From contig NW_019774947.1 of NCBI RefSeq assembly GCF_001039355.2, positions 62,001 through 126,000 on the forward strand: 64,000 nucleotides of DNA, given 5' to 3'. The stretch is from Lingula anatina (lineage: Eukaryota > Brachiopoda > Lingulata > Lingulida > Lingulidae). This document shows positions 51,152-60,342 of this stretch, piece by piece; position 1 is the first letter of the stretch; each line of letters begins with the position of its first letter. Both the position numbers and the translations under genes were made by a program. The notes beneath the pieces are model-generated. The model saw only the letters and a program-made list of their open reading frames with translations. It searched no databases and was not told where the DNA came from.

Positions 51152-54100
51152 GAGTAGGAAAGGAGTTTTTATTCTTCCAATCACCTGCATTGTTCACTGA
51201 ACCCATCAATTCATCACTGTGCTCCCATTTTCTGCTTTTTCCAAATACTTCCTCAATGTCAGCATCAGTCATAAAGCGTGTCCCATGACTTGCCCTATAA
51301 TAATAATATATGGCCAACTTGTTGACTCTATATACCTATATCTTCTCGGTTATAAAAAAATAAGATGCCTAGGGTACACTAGTTGTTTAGAAAATCTAGC
51401 TTCTTTCCAGCTATTTATTATATATATATATATATATATAAATATATATATATATATTAAGTTTGAAATTCTTTTGATTATTTCATAAATTTGCATATGA
51501 ATTTTTTTAATGTAAGAAAAAATCTATAACTTAAATGCAAACAGTTGCAACAGAATATAAGGTCCATTCTTCATCCTGTTAATTTTTGTACAACTACACA
51601 AAATAAAATAAAATACACTACATATTTATGCTTTCAGTAATGAGATAATGATATATTAATATACAATATGAGCGAGTGTAAGCTGTCTCACCAGCATAAT
51701 ATTGACAAAACATGTTTCTTGAAAGAGTAATAAATAATGCAAATATTCAACGTGGCAGTGGAACCAAGGTTTCTTGGTTCATGTACTAACCCATACCCCG
51801 AGCTTTGGATCTTATCAAGAATGATGGTTTGTTTATTTATACATCACTATATCAATATGCATTTTTTTTTCATCACACTGTGACCTTTATTTGGCATCAT
51901 GGTTGCTCAGCTATCAAATTGTGCGTTTTCACAGAAACAGACCACTTTTATTTCATCACTGCTGTGGTTGTGAAGGCGACATCTATATTTAGAAATGCCA
52001 ACTGAAGTAATTTATATGAAAACAGGTTTTTCAATGTGAGTGTCAGAAGCTCAGGGCAGGAAAGTCAGGAAACCCATAAATTTGCATACATTTTTAAAAA
52101 AATATTTAATGGAATAGACAGCAAATCTTGCAAATACACTGAATTTTACCAAAGAAACCCAATCAGCAACTTTGCTTTGAAAAAAAAGGCAACATTGCCA
52201 AAGTAAACTGTGTCTGTATGTAAAATAGGGATGTTAAACATATTTTGCTCCTCTTCTAATACCATATGCAAAACATATATCCTCTACTTTTATCCACGAA
52301 ACCAGCCACTCCTACCTTAGAATTTTTCCATTTTCATCCAACTTCAAAAAGTTTCCTTTGATTTTGTCATATATTAAACCCTTTGTGCTGAAATGGCAAT
52401 ATGATAGAGAATAAAAGGGTTAATTCAAGAGAGAAATGAGTTACACGAAGGGTTAAATTACTATGGAGCGACTTCATTATCCACAGGAGCTTGTAGCTTT
52501 AATCTTAAAACATTTGTTCATAAAGGGTGAAAAAAGAAGTCCCTTGGGCAAAAGTGACCTGAAACTCCTGCCATGGTCACGACAAATGAAAGTCCTTAAC
52601 AAGGGACTGATTACCTGGAAAACTGTGCATATGATGAAACTTATTTTTACCCTCCCCAGCAGAAAATACAATTTACACATATTCCTGTTTGTTATTTGTC
52701 ACAAATTGTGTACTTTGTCTCTTTCAAAATTCAAACTGTTACAGTAATAAAGATGCTGCTGCTGCACATTCTTTTTTGATGTTTGGGCTTCATAAGGCCG
52801 GCTGAGCATCATGTCAATGGAGCGTTATTTGGTACATAAAACTATGTTTAAAGATACAAACTCACCAAAAATCTTCATCTTCACTAAAAGGCCTACACAG
52901 GTCTTCATCATAGCCTTTCTCTTTTACTAGATACTGCACCACGGCATCAAAAGAGAGCTAAAAGAAATAAAATACTATTACAGTATGTATTTACTTTACA
53001 TCATGCATTATTTTTTAGAATTCTGTCAAAAAAAGGAAATTATCAGTTTGTGCACATACAAAATAACCAGGTTCTTTTGGAGGTGGGCGTATAAAATGAA
53101 GAAACTAAGGACATCTCTTGAGACTCAACAACTTTGACCTTGTAAACCTTAGTCCATTTTCCATTACATTCACAGGGGTTCTTGCCAAGTGAATATGCGC
53201 CATATTCAACAGAATAAGGGAAACAGATTTTTGTCTTGGATATATGGAAATCAGCAGATGTCATTCCATTTCCTAAACCTATTGGAAACAATATTATTTA
53301 CACATTCAGCAAAATGTTGGAATTGTTTGTTGCCATATGGATTGGGGTATAAATCAACTTTGACAGAAGATAGTTCAGAGTAGTCAAGGGCAGCTCCACA
53401 ACACATACTGAGACTGAACTCATTAAAAATTGGACACAAGGTCTACAGCCTTCTCAAAAGTGCAAATTGTATGCCAAAATCTTCTTGGACTTTTCAAAGC
53501 CATTTGACGCCATTGTTAAACACATTTTGTTGAGGAATTAAGCTACATGCCAAAGGTGTGCCCAGCCCACTTGTCAGATGGGTGTAGTAAGTTGAGACTT
53601 GTGTGCAAGTCTGAACTTTTTGGAGACAATAGCATGCCACATGTTTCTACAAACTATTTATACTCAACTGTATGTGTTGCTAGTGATCTAAGAGAAAACA
53701 TTTTAGTGAAGTTTGACGATGACACAATATCAGTTGATCTAATTCATGATTATGAGAAAGGCAAATAAAGACAATTGGTAAAATCTTTTGTGAACTGGTG
53801 TTCAGACAAAAAATTGATCTTGAATAACAGCAAAACAAAAGAGTTGGTTGTAGACTACAGAAGGCATCAAAGCTGTGAAGAGATAGGAAGTGAAGCTGTT
53901 AACAAGTCTGCAATAACAAGTTATTGGGTGTTGAATAGGACAATAGACTAACCTGGAGTGATATAACACCACAAAAGTTTAGAGAAAGGCAGGCAGCAAA
54001 AGTACTTTTCTAAAAGATATTGAAAATTTTTATCACAAATTTGTCCATTTTAAAAACCGTTTACAGGTGTGCTATATGAAGTATTTAAAACTTTTGTGTT

Positions 54101-54395
54101 AATTGTATGGTATTGGGCGTGCAGCTGGAAAAAGAGAAAAGATACATGTAGTCTACGACTCAAAGTATTCATTGCTCTGTAGAAAGCTACATGTACACTG
54201 TACCGTAACGGTACATGTACATGTACTGTATAACTTAAGCACCAAAGAACAATGGAATACGAAGTTAAATATAGAAAAGATTAAATGCAGGATATGTGAA
54301 GCACTTACACTCATCATCTCGGGCACTTTGTATTTTGCCAGAGTATGGTCGAGATCAAAGCCAACGGCATCGTACTCTGACAAGTCAAATAACAT
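41511..54395 (-). CDS. NT5DC1: 5'-nucleotidase domain-containing protein 1-like HAD protein
   Basis: Twelve exons give 474 codons when each duplicated exon is counted once: 54395-54309; exons 2-6 at 52957-52866, 52387-52316, 51294-51185, 51033-50951, 50752-50665 (second set 49699-49608, 49131-49060, 48097-47988, 47839-47757, 47558-47471); then 47233-47059, 45593-45505, 44730-44612, 44048-43839, 43218-43014, 41605-41511. Human NT5DC1 is about 455 residues. HAD motif I is GFDLDHT (Asp14, Asp16, Thr18), the nucleophile pair. RASHGT, ENYFD, IIITNAKKPGFF and the late motif FFGDSLRSDVF (metal-binding Asp-Ser-x-x-Ser-Asp) are all present. A Lys-rich insert follows (PKTKKMKT). Family knowledge: the IMP-GMP specific 5'-nucleotidase superfamily; NT5DC1's own substrate is not settled. 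Splicing both exon sets together breaks the frame, because 445 bases is not a multiple of 3. The gene is divergent from LTN1. Confidence 0.87.
41735..42520. mobile_element. TTAA-family element split by another insertion
   Basis: The left part, from AGCGATAACAAC through GATTTTCCTGGGGTGAACG to AACTCTTCAGAGACTAT, parallels the TTAA element at 30227 onward. After the 521 bp insertion the sequence resumes with TATTATGGAGGTAGCCATATAC and CAGATATCAAAATAACTGTC, the counterpart of ATAGCCATCAATGG...CAGATATCAGAATAATAGCT in that element. The right border is degraded. Confidence 0.65.
41890..42410. mobile_element. 521 bp element with about 155 bp inverted arms, TAT flanks
   Basis: The arms begin GAGCGCATTCTCAACGAATT and end with its inverse. 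They stay nearly identical for about 155 bases, through CTTTACAAAGCCGGTGACCT and GTCGTCCCTGCGGGGTAC. TAT flanks both sides (41887-41889, 42411-42413). It is inserted inside an older TTAA-type element. The middle holds GCGCATGC and a short purine-rich stretch but no full transposase. The 3 bp target duplication suggests a PIF/Harbinger-like non-autonomous element. It lies in the last intron of NT5DC1. Confidence 0.8.
44136..44197. repeat. Dispersed repeat, ACCACCAGC hairpin copy 1
   Basis: TACCACCAGC...GCTGG, then CATGGTTTTAGTCCAGACCC. The same layout occurs at 60224-60278, so it is a dispersed repeat with a short hairpin and a conserved TGGTTTTAGTCC core. Confidence 0.55.
45119..45444. mobile_element. 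Inverted copy of the TTAA miniature element
   Basis: Reads as the reverse complement of 30227-30563: AACCATTGGTAAGTATGG, TTTTTTGGCCAAAATGAA and a right end ATCCCT followed by TTAA (45445-45448). The left end GAGATAACAACTC is diverged. It lies in an NT5DC1 intron and includes a 19-base A run. Confidence 0.75.
46094..46216. mobile_element. Decayed copy of the CCCTCTACCAGGG element
   Basis: The internal sequence GGGTCACAGATTAATTTTCA, CTCAGATATATCTCTGG parallels the intact element at 54914-55046. The ends TCCTCATCTAGGG and CCTTGGTTGAGGGTA are diverged versions of its inverted repeats. Confidence 0.5.
46332..46852. mobile_element. 521 bp element with long inverted arms, TAC flanks
   Basis: The arms start GGCTTCGTTCACATGGAAAG and are matched inverted at the right end. 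They run about 170 bases, including CCGCGGCGTAATTACTGGC and TTCTCGGCTGTGCTCG. TAC flanks both sides (46329-46331, 46853-46855). The middle encodes a 63-codon minus-strand frame (46644-46453) rich in Arg, Asp and Glu, which may be an N-terminal relic of a transposase. The 3 bp target duplication suggests the PIF/Harbinger group. It lies in an NT5DC1 intron. Confidence 0.8.
47438..50081 (-). repeat. Copy 1 of duplicated NT5DC1 exons 2-6
   Basis: About 2.64 kb, near-identical to 50630-53332 and in the same orientation and order. It contains the second set of exons 2-6, all with intact splice sites. Differences are mainly substitutions and small or simple-repeat indels; the other copy also has an extra AT-rich tract near 51415-51460. 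Confidence 0.93.
50629..50629. other. Single N, probable contig junction
   Basis: The second copy of the duplicated NT5DC1 block begins directly after this base. The 547 bases before it (50082-50628) match neither copy. Confidence 0.85.
50630..53332 (-). repeat. Copy 2 of duplicated NT5DC1 exons 2-6
   Basis: About 2.70 kb. It contains exons 52957-52866, 52387-52316, 51294-51185, 51033-50951 and 50752-50665. Coding differences from copy 1 are minimal (for example Thr versus Ile in AEKPTEDY/AEKPIEDY), as expected for alleles. Confidence 0.93.
53440..54150 (+). mobile_element. Decayed non-LTR retrotransposon reverse-transcriptase fragment
   Basis: In changing plus-strand frames the translation shows reverse-transcriptase landmarks in order: FLDFSKPFDAI (catalytic motif A region), KFDDDTISVDLI (the F-x-DD box, changed), FVNWC then LILNNSKTKELVVDYRR, and a terminal VLIVWYW-like segment. 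These are typical of LINE elements that end with the SKTKEL..D-x-RR block. Stops and frameshifts make it non-functional. It lies in NT5DC1 intron 1, just beyond the edge of the duplicated block. Confidence 0.8.
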
Positions 54396-54761
54396 GGTTC
54401 TTGCCTCTGTGAAACAAATGGGAATTGGGTCAATTGAATAAGATTGTTTACGATCTTTTGTTATTTTTATAATCTACAGTACGTTATTCGGAGTAATGGA
54501 ATCTTACTCTTCAATTTGTAATATGTCTTATTTGCTTATCACGGAGGATATGTGCAGTTACATCTATTGTAAATAAGAGTCTATGAACATTTGAATACAA
54601 CTACCAAAAATGCACGTGTGAATTGATGGCTCCAAATTAGGTCAAATTAAAGCATTGTGGGAAGGATCTCGGCAGTACACGATTTCACCACCATACAGTG
54701 TGCTAACCTTACCTATAAACATTTGAGTAAAAGAACAAGAACAAGACAAGATTTCATCATA
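54396..54761. promoter_or_regulatory. Bidirectional promoter between NT5DC1 and LTN1
   Basis: The divergent start codons are 366 bases apart. A CACGTG E-box lies at 54613-54618. No clear TATA box is seen. Both 5' UTRs must fit in this interval unless further upstream exons exist. Confidence 0.55.
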
Positions 54762-57700
54762 ATGCCAGGAGGCAAGAAACAGCATGCCCAGCGTACTAAA
54801 GGAAACGTCAGGGTGAGTATAACAGCTGATTTAAGTCCACAAGTAAAATTATAATAAATATTTTCGCACAATTTCCAACTTACAAGGTACTCAGCACATA
54901 TGCACATCATGTACCCTCTACCAGGGCGACAGATTGATTTTTCACAGATAATCACAGATAGGTCTCTAGATAAATAGACATTCATTTTGGTCTGATGTCG
55001 ATTCAGAAAAAATGTCCACAATAATAACTGAGACCCTGGTAGAGGGTATACATTATGTATGTATACAGAGGTGCAGGCATACTGTACAGGTACAACAAGT
55101 ACTGTAAATTATAGCCATGTCTGTTCTATGCAATACATTACAGTTGCATTTGCCTATGATGTATTTGCCTATGTACTGGCCTGGATTAACCACAAACAAG
55201 GCTCCGTATCTACAGTGTATTATCACTGACATCTGTTTAGTAGCATTGGTAGTAAGACTTGATTTAAGGAAATAAAATACACCAAGTACAGTAAATGATG
55301 GAGGCAAACAACTTGCGGTATATTCAGTCACTTTGTGTATTTGTTCTCACATATATTTTTGTGATAAACAGAATCTTACCTACAAATGATGCTGTATGAT
55401 GTGCTGTTTTAACACATGCAATCTTATTGTTTTTTTTTTCCAACATAAAAAGTTTGTCTTACATAATCCACAGCTAGATCCTGTACGTGTCACTTTTACA
55501 GATGTACTTTTTGTATTTTTTTCTATTTCTAGCCCTCTAGTAGTGGACGTGCAGCGGAGCTCTTAGCAGCAAGTAGTGGAGGCAATGTCCATGGGTTTGT
55601 TGGGTTCCAGACACTGTCTGGGGACTTGGGCTATGTACCTGCTGCTGGCGCAACTGATGAGGCAGATAGCAGTGTGGATCCAGACTTCAGAATGGTGCTG
55701 AGGAAACTGTCCAAAAGAGATACAACCACAAAGCTCAAGGTTTTTATACAAACTACAAATATTTTACGTAGTAGGACAGTTATATAAGGTCCAGCCTGGA
55801 AAGTCCATTCAGCCAAATCAACACACAGCTGTATAAGAGAAACTGAAAAAAATTTTGTGCCAACCAAAGAATTTGAACATTCTGCTAATTTTGCTATTGT
55901 GTTCATGTCCATATTATTGTTCTCTTTTGTTTCAGGCCCTTCAGGAGTTTAGTGTGCTGTGCAAGGAAAAAGATACAGAAGTTGTGAAAAGTGTACTTCC
56001 CTACTGGCCTCGACTATATAATAAAATTGCACTGGTAATCAGGGTTTCCACGAGATTTTTTAAATTTGGGGTCATTTTTCACCCAAGCTGTAAAATTGAG
56101 GGATAAGTCTAATTAATGTAAATATGTGTCTGTATGTCAATGTATAAGAAAGTGAGGGTAATTTTCTATGAAAGTATTGGAGCGATCCACGAAAATGGCA
56201 CTAATGGAGGCCAAGGTAATACCAAATGCTAAATCATAAAAGAAAAAAAGAAAGAAAGTAAACAAAAAAAAAAAAGAAAATGGTATAAACATGTGATTTA
56301 AGAAATATCAACAAGAAATCTTTTATCTGTTTTCAGGACAATGATAGACGAGTACGTGAAGCAGCACAGCATGCTTTTGAGCAGTTGTTGTTGAAAGTAA
56401 AGAAGAGTATAGCTCCTCACCTCAAGCCTTTAATGGGTGTGTGGCTAATCAGTCAGTGTGATGCCTATGCCCCAGCAGCATCGGCTGCCAAAGCTGCTTT
56501 TCTAGCTGCCTTTCCAGTTTCAAAACAGTCAGATGCTGTCGCATTTTGCAAGGAGGAAGTTATGAATGTAGGCACCTTATTTCTATTTTCATTTTCATAT
56601 TTTGTCAAAGATATTTGATTTATGTATTAAATGATATAATTGATTATGATTAGCAGTTTAAAAAGGTGCAGTGTGAGTGTAAATATATGATTAAATATAA
56701 TAGTTATAACATGAAATACATCTAATTAGGTTATTTGAATGAGCTGATACTTTGTTTCCTCTTCAGTATCTAATCGATAACTTAATAGACCAGACAGCTA
56801 AAACATTGAGTGACCCAAAGTAAGTTTTTTGCATTCTGCTGGTACCAAATAAAACTTATTTTATTTTTGCAGTTGCATAATAAATTTATCATTTAAAACA
56901 TTGCTTTCTCAGAATGTGAAATGGCAGATGTTACAGTCTCATAATTCTCAAAATCGAAGTGATTTTTTTAGTGTTTTCTATACTTGTTTATTTTTCATTT
57001 TAATGCCCTTTTTGATGAACTACTATCTTACATTTCTTTGTTTAAGATATCTCACTCTGATATATTTTTCTTGTTTTAAACCCATTGATATCTGTATCAA
57101 AAATATACAACCTTTGTCTTTCTTATCCATCTTGTGTTTACTAAAAGGACCACCCCAGAAGAAGAGATGGAGCAAAAGTACCAGAGAATGTTGATGTCCT
57201 CTCTCCATGCATGGAAGATGTTGATCAATGTGGTGTCAGCCGAGGAACAAGAGAGTTTGCTTGATAAGTACAAGAAAATCCTTAAGGAAAATAAATTTTG
57301 GAAAAACCTAGGAAAACATCAAAATGGAATGGTAAGTCATAAGTTTTAGTGGCACTGTGCTTGATGGATGACTTGTTAAAATTTGTATAAGAATCTGACA
57401 CAGTTGATTTTATGTAGTAATGTTTTTAGACACAGATTTTATTCTAACAGTAAGTTTTTTTACATTGAGTATCCATAGTATCCATAGTATTCCATTTCCA
57501 TAGAAATGAAAGAAAGTTTAATTATTAGCTAACTTTGTCCTGGATCTAGACCCTAGATAAATATACCACCCNNNNNNNNNNNNNNNNNNNNNNNNNNNNN
57601 NNNNNNNNNNNNNNNNNNNNNNNNNNNNNNNNNNNNNNNNNNNNNNNNNNNNNNNNNNNNNNNNNNNNNNNNNNNNNNNNNNNNNNNNNNNNNNNNNNNN

Positions 57701-59137
57701 NNNNNNNNNNNNNNNNNNNNNNNNNNNNNNNNNNNNNNNNNNNNNNCCCCCCCCCCCCCCAAAAAAAAAAAAAAAAAAAAAAAAACTGAATAAGAGAGTT
57801 TGGCATATTCCAAGCTTGGGCAGAAAAAGAAAAAAGCAGTCAGTCATCTGTTAGTTTGTGATAATTTTGTTAATTACAGATCCGAGGAGCTTTCTACTCC
57901 GTGCTGTCCACATTATGTCAGGTCCACCCTGCTGTGGCCAGTGAATTCAGTGAGAAGATCTCCCAGTCTGTACTGTACAATCTAGATGACATGGATCCTG
58001 TTGTGTGTGCCCATCTCTGGGAAACCGCTTTGGTGATTTTGTCATCGTTAGAGGTATGCTTTTTTTTGTCTTAATTTGAAAAAGAAGACATCAATCAATC
58101 ATAATTTTTCCTTTTTCTTTATGCCGTTTCTTAATCTTTTATAAATGTTATTTTGATGGCAGGACAATGAAAAACTTTTTGAAAGAAAGCATCATTATAT
58201 TAAAGCTGTTTCAACTTTCTAACAGGACTGTTGGTCTAATGTAAATCCCAGAAAGGGTGTTCTTCCAAAGCTTTGGAAGGTGATGAAACTTGGAGGAAGT
58301 GGATCAGCTGGTGTGATTTGCCCAAACTGGCTGCCTTTGCTGAGCAAGATTCCAGAAGAAATCATAGGAGAAGGGACAGGATTCTATCAAGAATTTTTTG
58401 GCAATATTAAAATAGGGTATGTACTAGTATATAGTTCCACAAAGTAACAGATATTGTTTTTGTGGTCGCTTTGGTCTCCTGCATAGACTTGATCGTTGTA
58501 TTAAACTGAGTTTTGGTACTCCAGAGGCAGTGTGTTAGGTGAGAAGCTCATTGTGACTGACAGTTTGTTGTGAGATGTGGGTTTGTATTGTTCTACATGC
58601 ATTGGTGATAAAAAATTAAATACTCCCTAACTTCTGGAGCTCACATTGACAAGTCATTCATTTTATCAAAGCTTTTTGATGAAGGGTAAAAACAGCATGC
58701 CTTAGGTAGAAAACATTGTTAGTCTCTCTAGAAATTACTTATTATTTTTCATGATCACAAATTGTGGGTTCATTGTGGAAGGAATGCAAAGTTAATAATG
58801 TAACTTAAACTTGCTGCAAGTATGTATTGTTATTAAATTGCATTTTGCTTTTAAAGTATTCATTTTAAAGCAATATAAGGTATTTTAAAGTACTTTCCTT
58901 TTAAGCTATTTTTTTGTCATAAAAAACAAAATGAATGGTGAATTCAGATAATATAGAAAATGTGAAAAAAAGTTAAATTGTGGGACTTCTTTTTTCAGCC
59001 TATGTGAAGGAAGGGTACAACAAAGTCCCAGTGAAATGGCAGCCATAATCAAAGCCATGATAGAGTGCTTGCGTTATTGTCTTGTTCAGAAACTTGGCGA
59101 TTCAAGCGAACTTCAGAAACACATCATTTTAGATCAG
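54762..59137 (+). CDS. LTN1: Listerin E3 ubiquitin ligase, N-terminal part
   Basis: Nine exons, 54762-54812, 55533-55739, 55936-56034, 56337-56567, 56767-56819, 57148-57331, 57880-58053, 58226-58416 and 58999-59137, give 443 codons in a continuous frame, ending in phase 0 at a donor. The protein begins [20 protein letters not shown], then [43 protein letters not shown] and [15 protein letters not shown]. These are hallmarks of the listerin N-terminal HEAT region, which contacts NEMF and the 60S subunit. Family knowledge: listerin is the RING ligase of ribosome-associated quality control and marks stalled nascent chains. The full protein is about 1,750 residues, with the RING at the C-terminus. 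That end is absent because the contig breaks before it. A 175-base N gap lies in the intron between exons 6 and 7. Confidence 0.9.
54914..55046. mobile_element. 133 bp TA-flanked miniature element
   Basis: Ends CCCTCTACCAGGG and CCCTGGTAGAGGG are perfect inverted repeats flanked by TA on both sides, suggesting a mariner-type target site. It lies in LTN1 intron 1. A decayed relative is at about 46094-46216. Confidence 0.85.
57572..57746. other. Assembly gap, 175 N
   Basis: Run of N in an LTN1 intron, followed by a C run and then an A run, which suggests a failed homopolymer read-through. Confidence 0.99.
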
Positions 59138-59195
59138 GTAAAACATACTGCAAATTTATGGCATATGCTCTTTTTTAGAAAAAGGAAAAAATATA

Positions 59196-59407
59196 TATCT
59201 GCACGTCTGTGATACTGGGTAACAACAGTGGGACATAGGCATCAAAATTTCAACATTGGAAACACAAATTTGTTTGTTATAATAAGACAAATCCACCCCC
59301 TTTCACATGAAAGCACCCTCATTGTAATCCAACACATAGGAATATTCTGACAGACTTCCAAAGATGATACCCCATTGTTGTTACCCAGTATCATGGATGT
59401 GCAGATA
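59196..59407. mobile_element. 212 bp inverted-repeat element
   Basis: The left arm TATCTGCACGTCTGTGATAC, continuing through TGGGTAACAACA, is matched inverted by the right arm ending ATGGATGTGCAGATA. The arms are about 40 bases with few mismatches. It lies after the last visible LTN1 exon, in sequence that should be intronic. Confidence 0.75.
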
Positions 59408-60223
59408 CATATATTAACATCTGTTTAATAATGGTTGATAATGCCAAATCTAGTGATCTAAATGCACTAATCCAACAGGAACTGAAAAGAAGCCTAATAA
59501 AAAGAATAAGCACAGAAATTGATTTTTATTAGCAGATATGAAATAAAACATGCAGTCTCCAGTCTCATAAAAAAGCACAGAATTTGGTCTTCAATTATGC
59601 TTCACTTATGCAGGCACTGATGTGGGACAGTTGCCCAGATAGAGATACTTGTCATTTATATTAGAGCCAAGACTTGACAGTCCCATGAATTAGCTGTCTG
59701 CTCTCTGAGACAATACAACAAATTTTATGCCCATCATTTCATCATGCTGCCTGTGATATCAATTGTTCTATTTCTTGAACATAAAATGAGTACATACTTA
59801 CTGAGTAAAAAAAAAAAAAAAAAAAAAAAGCGTTGTTAACTTCCTTCATTTAAAGATTAAAGGCTTGTATCAGGGAAATCAATAAAGCATTAGTGAAACA
59901 CAATACATGTACTGATGGTTTTGCACCGAGTTAAATTTGTTTTTCTGGTGTTTCGATGCATTATTGGGCAACACGGTAATGACTTCCATTCACAGAATAT
60001 TGATCATATTCTATCAAGCTGTAACTGCATCCAGCATTGACCCCAAAAAATTAGATCTGATATGGACCTGGTCTTTGAGACATTGATAGAGCACTTAACG
60101 ATGACTGTATTTGATTTAATTGTAAAGAAATTATCACATATAGATAAATAGTTGCTTCATTATATATAAACATAGAATACAACCTGGTTCAACACAAATT
60201 TAAGTAGTTAATCATGCATTATT
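59408..60223. other. Non-coding stretch after the last visible LTN1 exon
   Basis: No further LTN1 exon is recognisable. It contains a 20+ base A run near 59806-59829. It is presumed intronic. Confidence 0.5.
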
Positions 60224-60341
60224 GTACCACCAGCGTAGGCGCTGGCGGTACCCATGGTTTTAGTCCCGACCCGTATGTTCCGCCGGCTCCGCCGGCTCTG
60301 CCGGCTCCTGCGGCTCCTGCGGCTCCGCCGCCAAGTCACCG
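60224..60341. repeat. GC-rich repeat at a contig end
   Basis: Starts with the ACCACCAGC...GCTGGCGGT hairpin and the CATGGTTTTAGTCCCGACCC core also seen at 44136-44197. It then runs into imperfect CCGGCTC/CTGCGGCTC units. It stops at the single N at 60342, and low complexity here may have ended the contig. Confidence 0.65.
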
Positions 60342-60342
60342 N
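60342..60342. other. Single N, probable contig junction
   Basis: LTN1 lacks its 3' three quarters on the left and the TRIM frame runs into this base from the right, so both genes are cut here. Confidence 0.85.

Noticed and set aside
57518-57847. Minus-strand frames spanning the N gap
   Set aside because: They are artefacts of undefined sequence and C/A homopolymers.
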